The notes under the pieces are model-generated. The model ran no database searches. It saw only the letters and a list, made by a program, of their open reading frames with translations, and was not told the DNA's origin. Positions 22,401-33,575 of a DNA stretch of 64,000 bases are shown here, in pieces (position 1 is the stretch's first letter; every line of letters starts with the position of its first letter). Source of the stretch: Allium sativum (taxonomy: Eukaryota > Streptophyta > Magnoliopsida > Asparagales > Amaryllidaceae); assembly GCA_030737875.1 (NCBI GenBank), contig CM060923.1, positions 498,320,453 through 498,384,452 of the forward strand, in the 5' to 3' direction. The translations under genes were made by a program, and so were the position numbers.

Positions 22401-25269
22401 TTGAATTTGAAATGAATGTTGAAATTGTTTTTGAAACAAATTTGAAACGATTTATAAAATTCAATTAAAAAGGAGAAATCGAAGAAATATATATTATATA
22501 TATAATATAATGGCCTGAATAGAATGCGTCGCGCCGCGGCAGTTCGTGAATTTCGACCGTTGATTTCGAACGGACATTACGGGAGATCCGACCGTCGGAT
22601 TCTCCTAAAACTGGAACCGTTGGGTTCGTATCGAAAAGAGCTTTCTAACAAATATTAGAAATTTGAAATCTAACGGTTGGATTTGGAGATACATCCAAAT
22701 CAAATTTGGAAAAGGTCGCTGTAAGCGCAGTTCGATGGTCGTTGATGGAAATCGACTGTACGGGCCTTGATAAAATTATTAAAAATAGTAATAATTTGTG
22801 TAAAATCGTAAGAGAGGATTTGGGAAAAATTGGGATGAAAAACTCCATGTTTGAAAAGATAAAAATAGTTTTTTATCGAAATGAACTGATTTTGAACTAA
22901 AATTAAAACACATTTATATTTAAAATAAATAAATTGGATTTGAAATGGGTTTTAAATAGAATTGATTTATTGGTTTATCGTGAAGGGTGTTTTAAATAAC
23001 ACTTATTCTTTAACCCGGTAATAAATAGAATGTGATTTGGGTTTACCGTGAACTGTGTTTTAAATGACATTAGTTCTTTAACCCAGTAAAAGGAGTTTTA
23101 ATGAATCCGCAATTAGATTGAAATGTGAATTGATAATTTAAATTATCAAATTTAGAAAGTGAGCGAGAATGGAATATCACCAGTTTTGCTCCAAAGCGAT
23201 AGTTAAATCTTTAATTAGATTTGAACGTGAAATGGTAATTAATTTTACCGATAACACCGTGGTGTTAGATATGGAGTATTACCAGTTTTGTTTCATGGGA
23301 TGAATAGGTTGGGATTGGGAAATAAAATAAATAATTATTTCGGTGTGGTTCGCTAACCCCGACTAGTTTGAAAACCATAATTTGGTTTGAAATGACATCC
23401 AAAGGAAGATTAAAGAATAAATTTAAATAATTTATCTTTGATAAAATTTATGGGAACCTTTCCCTAAGAATGTGAAATTTAGAAACCAGCTGTAGGTTAG
23501 TTAAGAAGAATGGTTTCCTGGGTGTTGATCTGATGTTGGTTTCGGCCTTCGGGGTTAATATTTAGGGAATTGCTCTCTTACTGATTTACGGTTAGTGACT
23601 AATGAATTGGAATGAGGCGTATGTTGTGTTTGTGTAACATTTGTTTTTAATATACGCGGGTTGTTCGGAAATGTCGGGTTTATACCCATTCTAAATAATC
23701 GATTCGACGATAAGTCGAAGATGAAGACGGTGGTTGAAGACCGAAGTCTTCACATCGTTTGGGTGATTACTGATGATCTTGATTGGGCTGTACACCCAAG
23801 ATCAGGGAATAAGTTGGTGGTCGTCAAGACGTACTTGGAGATCGATGGATATACGAGAAAGTGCCTCCGGTTTCGTTCAGACCCAGAACGAACTTGTAAA
23901 TGGACTGTGTGTCTGACATTGGATTTTATTCTATGTTGATTGATCTCCATTAAATATACATCTGTTTGGCGGCGGAGAATTTATTCTCTTGCTTAACACC
24001 CTTCTCTGAGACGTACGAGCTCAGAGGTTGTATATCGATGGACATCAGTCGCATGGCATGAATTGCCTGTGTGGCACGCCTAAGTGGCAATTGATCAAAG
24101 CTTCTGTTGAAAAGCAAAGTCTTGTGGTTGATGATCAAAGCACGGCCTACGTGGCATAGCTTTGTGTATAGCGTGGATTCGCGAGCCTCACACCTCGGTA
24201 TGAGTCAAAAACGGGATACGGACCATTGGGAGAACACGACGTTTCTTTCTAGCTTTGGTGGTGTCAGTAACTTACCAGCCCTGACATTTATATACTTTTC
24301 ACCTATGTAGTTGTTGGATGTGAGGCGCCTCGATTATAGGTCTGTAAGGACCGGGAAACGTGTGTTCAGGAATAACTAATCCTCAAACGTAAGAGAGGAA
24401 CGGCCCAGCCGATTCCAGGGGTTACCCAGAGTGTGTAGTCCCGAGGCATTTGCTAGAGGGTCTCGAAGCGGAGAGGAGCTTGCCCCTTGCCTTGACTCAT
24501 GACGGAAATCCAATTTCCAATACGTGTATTTCGGCTTTATTTGTAGAGCCTAGTATGGCGACATAGTAGCATGGGATGCTATGCCGTCTATGATTGATAT
24601 TTATGACTGAAATTGTTTTGACACTATACACTTACTATAGTATCAAATGATTTGTTTTTAAACGTACCAAGCATGTTTGGCTGTTATAAGGTTAAACCCT
24701 ATCCTCCGGCTTGCGTTGCATTGTGTGATGGGACCTGGGTCTTATAATAGCTTCATTTTTCAAAAAAGCATTGCGTTGTCTTTTCTATGCACTGGTATTC
24801 TTGGGAGGAAACCCGTTCCGTGTTATACGGCGTGTCCCTTGAATTACTCTCTTTTAAAGTAAAGTTTTAAATAACTGTTTTAGTTCTCACACCAGTCACA
24901 TGACTGACCTGGAGTTTATTGTTTTAACCCAAACTCTGGGTGCCCCTATTTTTTTCACGGGCAGCTAGTAGTTTTGGTTTTGCAGTTTTATATTCACAGG
25001 ATCCTGATTTACAGCTAGAACGATGCTCGGAAAGCTCTGTATCCGTGTATTACTTTCAGTTGTGTTTTCTATTGTTTTTCCGCTGCTATGTAATTTATTG
25101 TAATCTCTGATATTTATCGAATGTATAGTATTCATTTATACTCTGTATATTCTTGTATCTGATGGAATTGTTGTAATAGCAATGAAATATTCTTCCGTCT
25201 GCGTTCATTTGTTTGTTGTTCTCAAAGTATCCGCTCTTCCCTTCACGGGGAAGTAACGGGTCCTTACAG

Positions 25270-25281
25270 TGGTATCAGAGC
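25270..25281 (+). promoter_or_regulatory. Element C primer binding site (tRNA-Met)
   Basis: TGGTATCAGAGC lies one base after the LTR end TTACA at 25268. Confidence 0.9.
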
Positions 25282-25330
25282 TTTGGTTTACAGAGCTCGA
25301 GAACAAGACACATTAGAACCATACGAAAGA

Positions 25331-25407
25331 ATTCATCAGATATTGGATTATTAATATCCAATTAGAATGACTCGTTAGAGATAGGATCAGTAGTATCCTA
25401 GAACGAG
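25331..25407 (+). promoter_or_regulatory. Twin post-primer-site stem-loops, element C
   Basis: Stem-loop 1 has inner arms TTGGAT/ATCCAA (25343-25348, 25356-25361), loop TATTAAT and weak outer pairing. Stem-loop 2 (25371-25407) has CTCGTT/AACGAG, spacer AGAGA opposite G, TAGGAT/ATCCTA and loop CAGTAGT, all pairs canonical. Confidence 0.65.
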
Positions 25408-26291
25408 TGTGAAGAGTATATTTTTTAAATGAAAACAATATTGTTTTGGAAATTTAAACCATTTTATACGTATTTGAATATTTATTTATTTTGAATTTGG
25501 ACAATCCGATATATAAAGATTTTGCATATACGCGTCATGAACGTATATTCGAAGTTTTAATATACCGGATAGATATAGAACCGCACTCTAGTAGCCCGGA
25601 GATGTTCTGATGGTGGTTCGAAACATCACCAGCATTTATTTTCGAGTGACGAAGGTGTGGTTTCTATATATTTCCATTAGACTGGTCTGAGAACCAAAAC
25701 TTATATAGATAGATTTATTGTGTGATTTGGCATCAAAAACATGATTTTCTGTATATGTATCAAATTATGAATTTGAAACATTAATCCACTAATTGATTGA
25801 TTTTTGTGTTGTTTGTTTGATAATTTTGAACCATTACGCCTAATTGCACCAAATATTGAACTATATTGAAAATTGGTCGCATTTGCATGCATATAAATGT
25901 ACTTACATTGAACAGGTCATAGCAAGGAGGCTAGAGCAGAGAATAAAATTTGTTTGCCCGACAAATAGGTACATGTTTATTATAATTTACTGTTTTGTTT
26001 GGGTGATGATGATTTTATGAGCCTATTGGCTAGCCGCTTGGCTTTTTCTTTTTCTTTTTGAGATCAGAAAGCCTGTATGGCAATTTCGGGATTTTCCCGG
26101 TGCTCCCGGTGCAAGGGAGGTTATGGCGAAATTTTTCGAAAATTTAGGGTGTTAGCCAATTTTTTGAAAAATTTGAAAAGTTCTTAGAAACTAAAAAGTT
26201 GAAGAACTTAAGCCGTAATCAAAATACTGGAAGTTGAGTTGATTAGTTAAACAACTTTCGGCTTCGTTCCTTTTCGGGGACGAAAAGTTTT

Positions 26292-26304
26292 AAGTGGGGG
26301 AGAT
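26292..26304 (+). promoter_or_regulatory. Element C polypurine tract
   Basis: AAGTGGGGGAGAT lies directly before the 3' LTR start at 26305. Confidence 0.85.
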
Positions 26305-27994
26305 TGTAATAACCCGGAAATGCGAGCCAGTTTAAAATTTTTATTTTGGCAATTTTAGCGAATTTTGAACATTTAAAATAGGTTATTTTAAATAATATCG
26401 ACGAGAAATTTATTTTGAATATAATTCGAACGTATATATTATATAGATCGTCGTTAGAATATAAATATTTATTTTAAATTATAAAAGGAATTGAAATTGG
26501 CCCTGCATTTCGATAATTCGATTTCAAACTTCAATTGAACGTACCGGGTGCAAAATAAACCGGATTTTAGTGAAACCAAAAATATTTGAATCTAATTGTG
26601 AATATCTTTCCAACGAATCCGAAAAATCAAAATTTCATAGTGGGGATCAAAAGATATGTCCAGTTGAAAATTCTGAATAGTCGCTATGGAATTCAGGCCC
26701 TTAAAAATGAAAATTTTGCAAACGACCTCGGAATTCGACGAAACCACTTTTGTTGGGTCCGTGATGTCAAATTATTGCTAGATACCAAATTTCATATTTT
26801 TTCGAATCAATATGTGAGCGTGGTAAAGGAAAACGCGTTTGACCAGTTTTAGTTGATTTTAATCGACTGGAAAATGGCCATTTTTCCAACGGTCTCAGAA
26901 TTCGACGAAACTAGTTTTGTTAGGACCGTATCGTCAATACGAAGCTAGAAAATATTTTTTTGGAATTTTTCGAGCTAGTATGTGGGCCCGGTAAATTGAA
27001 ATGCGCGTTCAAATTTAATATACATAAAGTTATATGTTGATTTTGACGAAAACTGATCGAATCGATCGAATTGGCCTACGATACATATCCCATTGTGTTC
27101 GGAATGGGGGGTAATTAGCTAGGGATGACAGTCGTCGGGCCTCGTTTTGTGTTCGAATTAAAAGTCAACCTTCATGGATTTAAAAAAAATTAAAAATAAA
27201 TAAAATAATAAAAACATTTAGACCCCCCCTCTTCTAATTATCTTCACCGTTCATAAAGAGAAAAAAAGCCTACGACCTAAATCGATGGAGGCTGGCCCAT
27301 CGCTGCCGTAACCAGGCATGGCGCCCACCTTCGCCGAGCTCCGGCGATCGCCCCCTCCACCTTTCCTCCTTCCTCCCTCCATCGATCACACCCCCCCTCG
27401 TCGAAGCCTGCTTTGCGACCCCGGAGACCCCCTGAAGCGAACGCCTCCGCCACTCCATCGCCCCCCTGCCTGAGGACCCCGACGCGACCCCCTGCTGCCC
27501 CTCCTCCTCATTCTCCCTCAAAATCGCCCTTCTCCTAAGCCTCCTTCTCATCTTCTATTTCAGAGTCGCGCGAGAACCCTGAAGCCATCAGAAATCGCCA
27601 AACCTCACCTCCGATGCAGCGCACCGTAGCCCCCTCAACTAATTTGAAATGTAAGTTTTATTCATTTAAATTTACTTAAATAAATCAGTTTTAAAAAGGT
27701 AATTAGCACAAATATAAATTACATTGATTTAAAAATATATAGTTAGAAATATATATAAATTTTATATTTTTGCAGTAAGATAAAAATGTAGTCTTTTATA
27801 ATATAAACATCGCCAAAAAGAACAGATTTTTAGAAGCGAAAAGATTATATTTTTAAATAAGAAAAGCTGATATTTTTAAAAGGTAAAAAGTTTATATTTT
27901 TAAAAATATAAAAATAGATTTTAAAACAATTTATAGAAAAGATCGAATTTTACTTTATATAAATAACGTGTAAAGGTCAGATTTTTCTTTAGGG

Positions 27995-28335
27995 AAATAA
28001 AGTAAAAATTCGATTTTTATATATTGAATAGCAAAGTAAAAATTTGATTTTTAAATATTGAATAGCGAAGTAAAAATTCGATTTTTATATATTGAATAAT
28101 AAAGTAAAGATTCGATTTTTATATATCGAATAGCAAAGTAAAGATTCGATTTTTATATATTGAATAGCAAAGTAAAAATTCAATTTTTATATATTGAATA
28201 GCAAAGTAAAAATTCGATTTTTTTATATTGAATAGCAAAGTAAAATTTCGATTTTTAAATATTGAATAGCAAAGTAAAAATTCGATTTTTATGTATTGAA
28301 TATCAAAGTAAATATTCGATTTTTATATATGTAGT
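27995..28335. repeat. 34 bp tandem array in the 3' LTR of C, about 10 copies
   Basis: This is the counterpart of 20471-20770, with more single-base variants and about one extra copy, so unit number changed after insertion. Confidence 0.8.
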
Positions 28336-29845
28336 GAATACGGATGACGAAAGTGACGAAAGAAGAAACGGCGGAGATTTTCTACATATGAAGAGTCGAG
28401 ACGTTTGGATTAGCTAGCTGGTGAGAACTTCTCACCTTTTAAATTTTATTTTTCTAGTTACATTATAATATATGTTAGGATGCAGACGGTGTTTAGTAGC
28501 ACGCGACACCCGCAATCCACAGACCATGGATGGCTTGTTTGTTTGATTGATGTGCTGTGGAAATTGTTTGAGACGTTGATGTGAAATAGATAATAAAATA
28601 TATTCATAGGATGAATAAAATAATTTGATCGTTAAAAATATAATTTTTAACGTGAACGTGAATAAATAAATATTCATTTACAAACCGGACGGTTTGTTTA
28701 TGTACACCTATTTGAATGACATTGATTGGGACGATAAATTTTACACATCGCCCAACTGCACAAATAAAATCTGTGTTTGATTGTTTGAAACCCCACACGG
28801 GTATTGGGATAAAATACGGCATACACTAATCCCAATAATTAGTTGTATGTCGATCGATTGATTGATAGGCTGTTATAAGCGTTAGATATCTATATTTGAT
28901 GCTTATACAGTGTAGTGCACTTTGGATGATGGTTGTTATTTATCGTTGCTATTATATACATGTGTTGTATGGAATCCATATAATTAACTTTATTTGGTAA
29001 TTGATTGGGCCTCATTCCAATTTAGGAAATAAAGAATATTATAAAATAAAGGTTCATGTGTTGATCGTACTCATCCGTTGAGATTAGTCATGTGTTGAAC
29101 GAAATATTTTAACAATAAAATTTACATCTTTATCATTATAAAATAAAGGTTCATGTGTTGACAGTACTCATCCGTTGAGATTAGTCATGTGTTGAACGAA
29201 ATATTTAAACGATAAAATTTGCATCTTTATCACTTATAAAATTAGAAACTAACTGAAAAATAGATAAGATGAGTGGTCTCCTGGATATTGATCTGATGTT
29301 GGTTTCGGCCTCCGGGGTTAATATTCAGGGAATCATTCTCTTACTAATTTACGGTTGGAGTTTGATTTGAAATCAAACGATAGATACCATAATTTTTATA
29401 AAATATATTAAATAAAAAAAATAGTCAGGCGTGGACAGTACTCATTCGTTGAGATTAGTCGTGTGTTGACAAAAATATAGATTCATGTATTGAATTGGAT
29501 AAATATTCATTTGTTGAATAGAATAACGGAATTATTGAAATATATAAAGCCGTGTTGATTAGAGATGCGCTATTTTGACACGAACGATATTTATATCGAT
29601 TATATTCGTTTTTAGAATTGAATTGAATAGAAAACGAATTTGAATTGAATTGAATAGAAAACGAATTCGAATTGAATCGAAAACGAATTCGAATTGAATC
29701 GAATAGAAAACGAATTCGAATTGAATTGAATAGAAAACGAATTTGAATTGAATCGAATAGAAAACGAATCTGAATTGAATTGAATAGAAAACAAATTTGA
29801 ATTGAATTGAATAAAAAACGAATTTGAATTGAATCGAATAGGAAA

Positions 29846-29850
29846 CGAAT
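29846..29850. repeat. Target-site duplication of element D, left copy
   Basis: CGAAT here and at 44357-44361 flank element D, within the GAATTGAA-type repeats of the 3' LTR of C. Confidence 0.9.
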
Positions 29851-30764
29851 TGTAATAACCCGAAAATCTGGGCCAGTTTAAAATTTTTATTTTGGCAATT
29901 TTAGCGAATTTTGAATATTTAAAATGAATTATTTTAAATAAAATCGACGAGAAATTTATTTTGAATGGAATTCGACGTATATATTTATATACGCCGTCGA
30001 TAGAATATAAATAATTATATATAATTATAATAGGAATTGAAAATGGCGCGGTAGTTCGATAATTCGATTTCAAACTTCAATTGAATGTACCGGGTGCAAA
30101 ACAATCCGGATTTTAGTGAAACCAAAAACATTATGATCTAATTGATAATATCTTTCCAACGAATCCGACAAATCAAAATTTCATAGCGGGAATCAAAAGT
30201 TTTGTCCAGTTGAAAATTCTGAATAGTCGCTATGGAATTCAGGCCCTTAAAAATGGACATTTTGCAAATGACCTCGGAATTCGACGAAACCAGTTTTGTT
30301 GGGTCCGTGATGCTAAATTAATGCTAGATTCCAAATTTCATAATTTTTCGAATCAATATGTGAGCGTGGCAAGGGAAAACGCGTTTGACCAGTTTTAGTT
30401 GATTTTAATCGACTGGAAATTGGCCATTTTTCCAACGGTCTCAGAATTCGGCGAAACTAGTTTTGTTAGGACCGTATCGTCAATACGAAGCTAGAAAATA
30501 TTTTTCTGGAATTTTTAGAGTTCGTATGCGACCCCGGTAATTTGAAATGTACGTTTAAAATTCAATATAGTGATTTAAATGTAAATTCAACGAAAACTGA
30601 TTCAAACGATCGAATCAACCTACGATACGTATCCCATTGTGTTCGGAATGGGGGTAAAACGCTGTGGACGACAGGCGGTGGGCCTCGTTTCGAGGTCGTA
30701 TGGAAAAGTACCTTTTTTGAAATTAAAATAATTAAAAATAAAAGAAAAAAAAATAATAAAACCC

Positions 30765-31143
30765 TTTCTCCCTTAAAATCTTCTGCCCCCCCGATCATTC
30801 TTCTGCAAAAAGAAAAAGAAACAAAAAAAAAGAAACGAAGCCGCGCCTCCACCCACGGAGCGCCGCCGCACCCCAGAAGCTGGCCTCCCCATCGTCGATC
30901 CCCCCTCCTCCTTCTTCCTCCATTCGAACGCCCCGAACCCAAGCCCCCTCGCCCCAAATCGCCACCGCAAACCCAGAGCCACCTCCGACCGCCGCCTGCC
31001 CCCTGACCCACATCCGACGCTCCAGCCCTCCCCTTCCGCCGCCTGGACCACTGCCGCACCTCCCTGAGCCACCGCGCCCCCCTCGAAGCCTGCCGCCGAC
31101 GCCTTCTTCTTCCCTTCCCCCCCCCCCTTTTTCGCAGGCTACG
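30765..31143 (+). promoter_or_regulatory. CT- and GC-rich leader of LTR D with splice donor
   Basis: The island starts after AATAATAAAACCC and ends with donor-like ACG|GTGAGC at 31143/31144. Several open frames on both strands cross it, all proline/serine- or glycine/arginine-rich by composition. A possible acceptor lies near 31975 (TTATTTTCTAG). The 3' LTR copy is 38555-38919. Confidence 0.5.
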
Positions 31144-32008
31144 GTGAGCAATTTAGGTTATTTTATTTTTATTTTTGTTTTGCAAAAACTGTTTTTTTTT
31201 TAAGAATTTAAAACTGATTTTTAAAGGAAATAAAAACTGATTTTATTTTAAGGTTTAAAAAGAAAAAAAGGGGTTTAAACTTTGAAATAAAAAAGGTTTA
31301 ATCTTTTAAAAGAAAAAGATTTGAACTTGCAAAAATAAAGATCATATTTTAAAAAAAGAGAAAAAGACGGAATTTTTATTTGGTAGAAGGAGTAAGACAT
31401 GATTTTTGTATTTTTAAAATAATAAAAATATAATCTTTACTATATAGAAATATTAAAAATATGATTTTTATATTTTTAAAGTATTAAAAATATAATCTTT
31501 ATAGGATAGGGAATATAAAAATATCATCTTTGTATATGTAGCGAAATAAAAATCTGATTTTTATTTTATATACGTTGAAGTAAAGTGATGATTTTTATAA
31601 TGATGAAATCTTTATTTTTATAAAGGCGAAAACTTTATTTTTATAAAGGCGAAAACTTTATTTTTGAAATGGAATTTTTATCCATATGACACCAAAGTAA
31701 AAATTCGATTTTTATATATTGAATAGCATCGTAAAAATTCGATTTTTAAATATATGAAGTGATTATAGAAATATGATTTTTAAATTGAAAGTGAATAAAT
31801 AAAAATGTGATTTTTATTTTAAAGACATCGAAATATAAAAATGTGTGATTTTTATATATGTAGTGACTACGGGCAAAAGAAGATGATAAAAAGGCGAGGA
31901 TGAAGAAGATTTCTATAAATGAAGTGTCGTGAAGTTGGATAGCTATCGGTGAGAATTTCTCACTCTTCAATTTATTTTCTAGTTATATATATATACTAGG
32001 ATGCAGAC

Positions 32009-32055
32009 GGTGCTTAGTAGCACCCGACACCCGTCATCCACAGACCATGGATGGC
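32009..32055 (+). promoter_or_regulatory. Paired hairpins in the 5' LTR of D
   Basis: GGTGCT/AGCACC around TAGT (32009-32024) pairs perfectly. GTCATCCA/TGGATGGC around CAGACCA (32033-32055) pairs over 8 bp with one G.U. An identical copy is in the 3' LTR. Confidence 0.55.
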
Positions 32056-33295
32056 TTGTTTGTTAAATTGTTTGGTTGAGTAGTTGGTTAGTTTGTTTGG
32101 CTGTTTGGTGATTGATTGCGATATTGGTTTGAATGTGGTTTGTGGTGTGGAAAATCGAATCGATAAATGGGTTAGGATTAGACGTGCGCCGTTATAAGGC
32201 GAAGGAGTAAGGCTAGGTTAGACTCTTACTCCAAATTTTGTGGTTTGCATAACGAAAGTGATTTGATTGATGTGTGAATGGCGTGGGCCTTCACTAGACC
32301 GGGGATAAGGCTAGGCCTCGTCCCGTTTCTAGTATCGTGCCGTTATGCCGCCGAAATTTTCTAAAATATGTTAGAAAAATAAAAATATCATTTTATTGAA
32401 TAAATGAACTGAATAGAAATTCAGGTGTTAAAATAAAATGTTTTTATTGTTAAAAATATAATTTTTAACGTGAAAAATGGATAAATGAATATTTATAAAC
32501 AAATCGGCCGATTTGTTTATATACACTGATTTGACTGATATCGATTGGGTCGATAAATTTTACACGTCGCCCAACTGCACAAATAAAATCTGTGTTTGAT
32601 TGTTTGAATCCCCACACGGGTGTTGGGATGAAATTTGAAGTTCACTCATCCTGATTGATTAAATATGTCGATCGATTGATTGACAGGCTGTTATAAGCGT
32701 TAGATATCTATATTTGATGCTTATACAGTGTGGTGCACTTTGGATGATGGTTGATTGTTTATTATTGCTATTATATACATGTGTTGTATGGAATCCGTAT
32801 AATTAACATTATATGGTGATTGATTGGGCCTCATTCCAATCGGGAAAATAATGAATATTATAAAAGAAAATTCATGTGTTGAATACAAAAATAGTCATGT
32901 GTTGACGATGTTCATGTGTTGAGTGAAATATTTTATATAATAAAAATTTACATCTTTATCATATTTAAAATTAGAACTACTTCCCAGTAGAAGTCTAATT
33001 GAAAATCAAACGATAGATACCATAGTTTTATAAAATATTTTACATAACAAAATATTGATGTGTTGACAGTACTCATGGGTTGAGATTAGTCGTGGGTTGA
33101 AAAAAAATATAGATTCATGTGTTGAATGGGATGAATATTCATTTGTTGAATAAAATAAAGAAGTTGTGAAAAATATAAAGCCGTGTTGATTAGTTTTGCG
33201 CCATTTTGACGTGAACGATATTTATATCGATTTTATTCGTTGTATAATGAATATTGAAAAGTGATTTCGAAATTAAATATTTTGAAATTGAAATT

Positions 33296-33575
33296 TAAAA
33301 TGAATTGAATTGAAAACGATTTCGAAATGAATTGAATTGAAAACGATTTCGAAATGAATTGAATTGAAAACGATTTCGAAATGAATTGAATTGAAAATGA
33401 TTTCGAAATGAATTGAATTGAAAACGATTTCGAAATGAATTGAATTGAAAACGATTTCGAAATGAATTGAATTGAAAACGATTTCGAAATGAAATGAATT
33501 GAAAACGATTTCGAAATGAATTAAATTGAAAACGATTTCGAAATGAATTGAATTGAAAACGAATTCAAATTGAAT
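33296..33575. repeat. 27 bp tandem array in the 5' LTR of D, about 10 copies
   Basis: The unit is GAATTGAATTGAAAACGA plus TTTCGAAAT. The 3' LTR (41083-41320) has one unit fewer, lacking the variant copy with AAAATG. Confidence 0.85.

Larger units (their letters stand above)
18775..25268 (+). repeat. Element C 5' LTR (6.5 kb)
   Basis: It starts TGTAACTCGG, where the 3' copy has TGTAATAACCCGG, and ends CCTTACA. It contains the U3 module pair (about 19196-19250 and 19364-19412), leader (19686-20117), 34 bp array (20471-20770), hairpins (20929-20972), TCATGTGTTGA-type repeats (21490-21920), 27 bp array (22035-22400), the ATCCGACCGTCGGATT block (22576 on) and LTR-end blocks. No gene is visible. 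Confidence 0.9.
25269..26304 (+). other. Element C non-coding core (1.04 kb)
   Basis: It is homologous to the cores of B and D in the same order: primer site, twin stem-loops, a hairpin TGGTG/CACCA (25611-25631), acceptor-like TTGAACAG|GT near 25910, ACAAATAGGTAC box, GCTAGCCGCTTGGC block, CTTTTCG/CGAAAAG hairpin and polypurine tract. I see no protein-coding gene. Confidence 0.8.
26305..29850 (+). repeat. Element C 3' LTR, left part
   Basis: It matches the start of the 5' LTR at 18775, with leader at 27225-27655, 34 bp array at 27995-28335, hairpins at 28488-28531 and 27 bp repeats from about 29620. It is interrupted inside the 27 bp repeats by element D; the rest is 44362-47324. Confidence 0.9.

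Noticed and set aside
21897..22439. 180-codon minus-strand ORF with a 9-residue repeat, plus a similar frame at 29612-30073
   Set aside because: The tandem unit is 27 bp, a multiple of three, so a stop-free unit stays open by itself. There is no start context or domain, and the composition is that of the repeat.
30542..31159. Overlapping proline-rich and glycine/arginine-rich ORFs on both strands in the leader of D, and the like at 15933-16367, 19734-19988, 27270-27551, 38518-38927, 53076-53514 and 62989-63624
   Set aside because: GC-rich DNA has few stops in all frames. Frames, starts and lengths differ between LTR copies and families, so coding is not supported.
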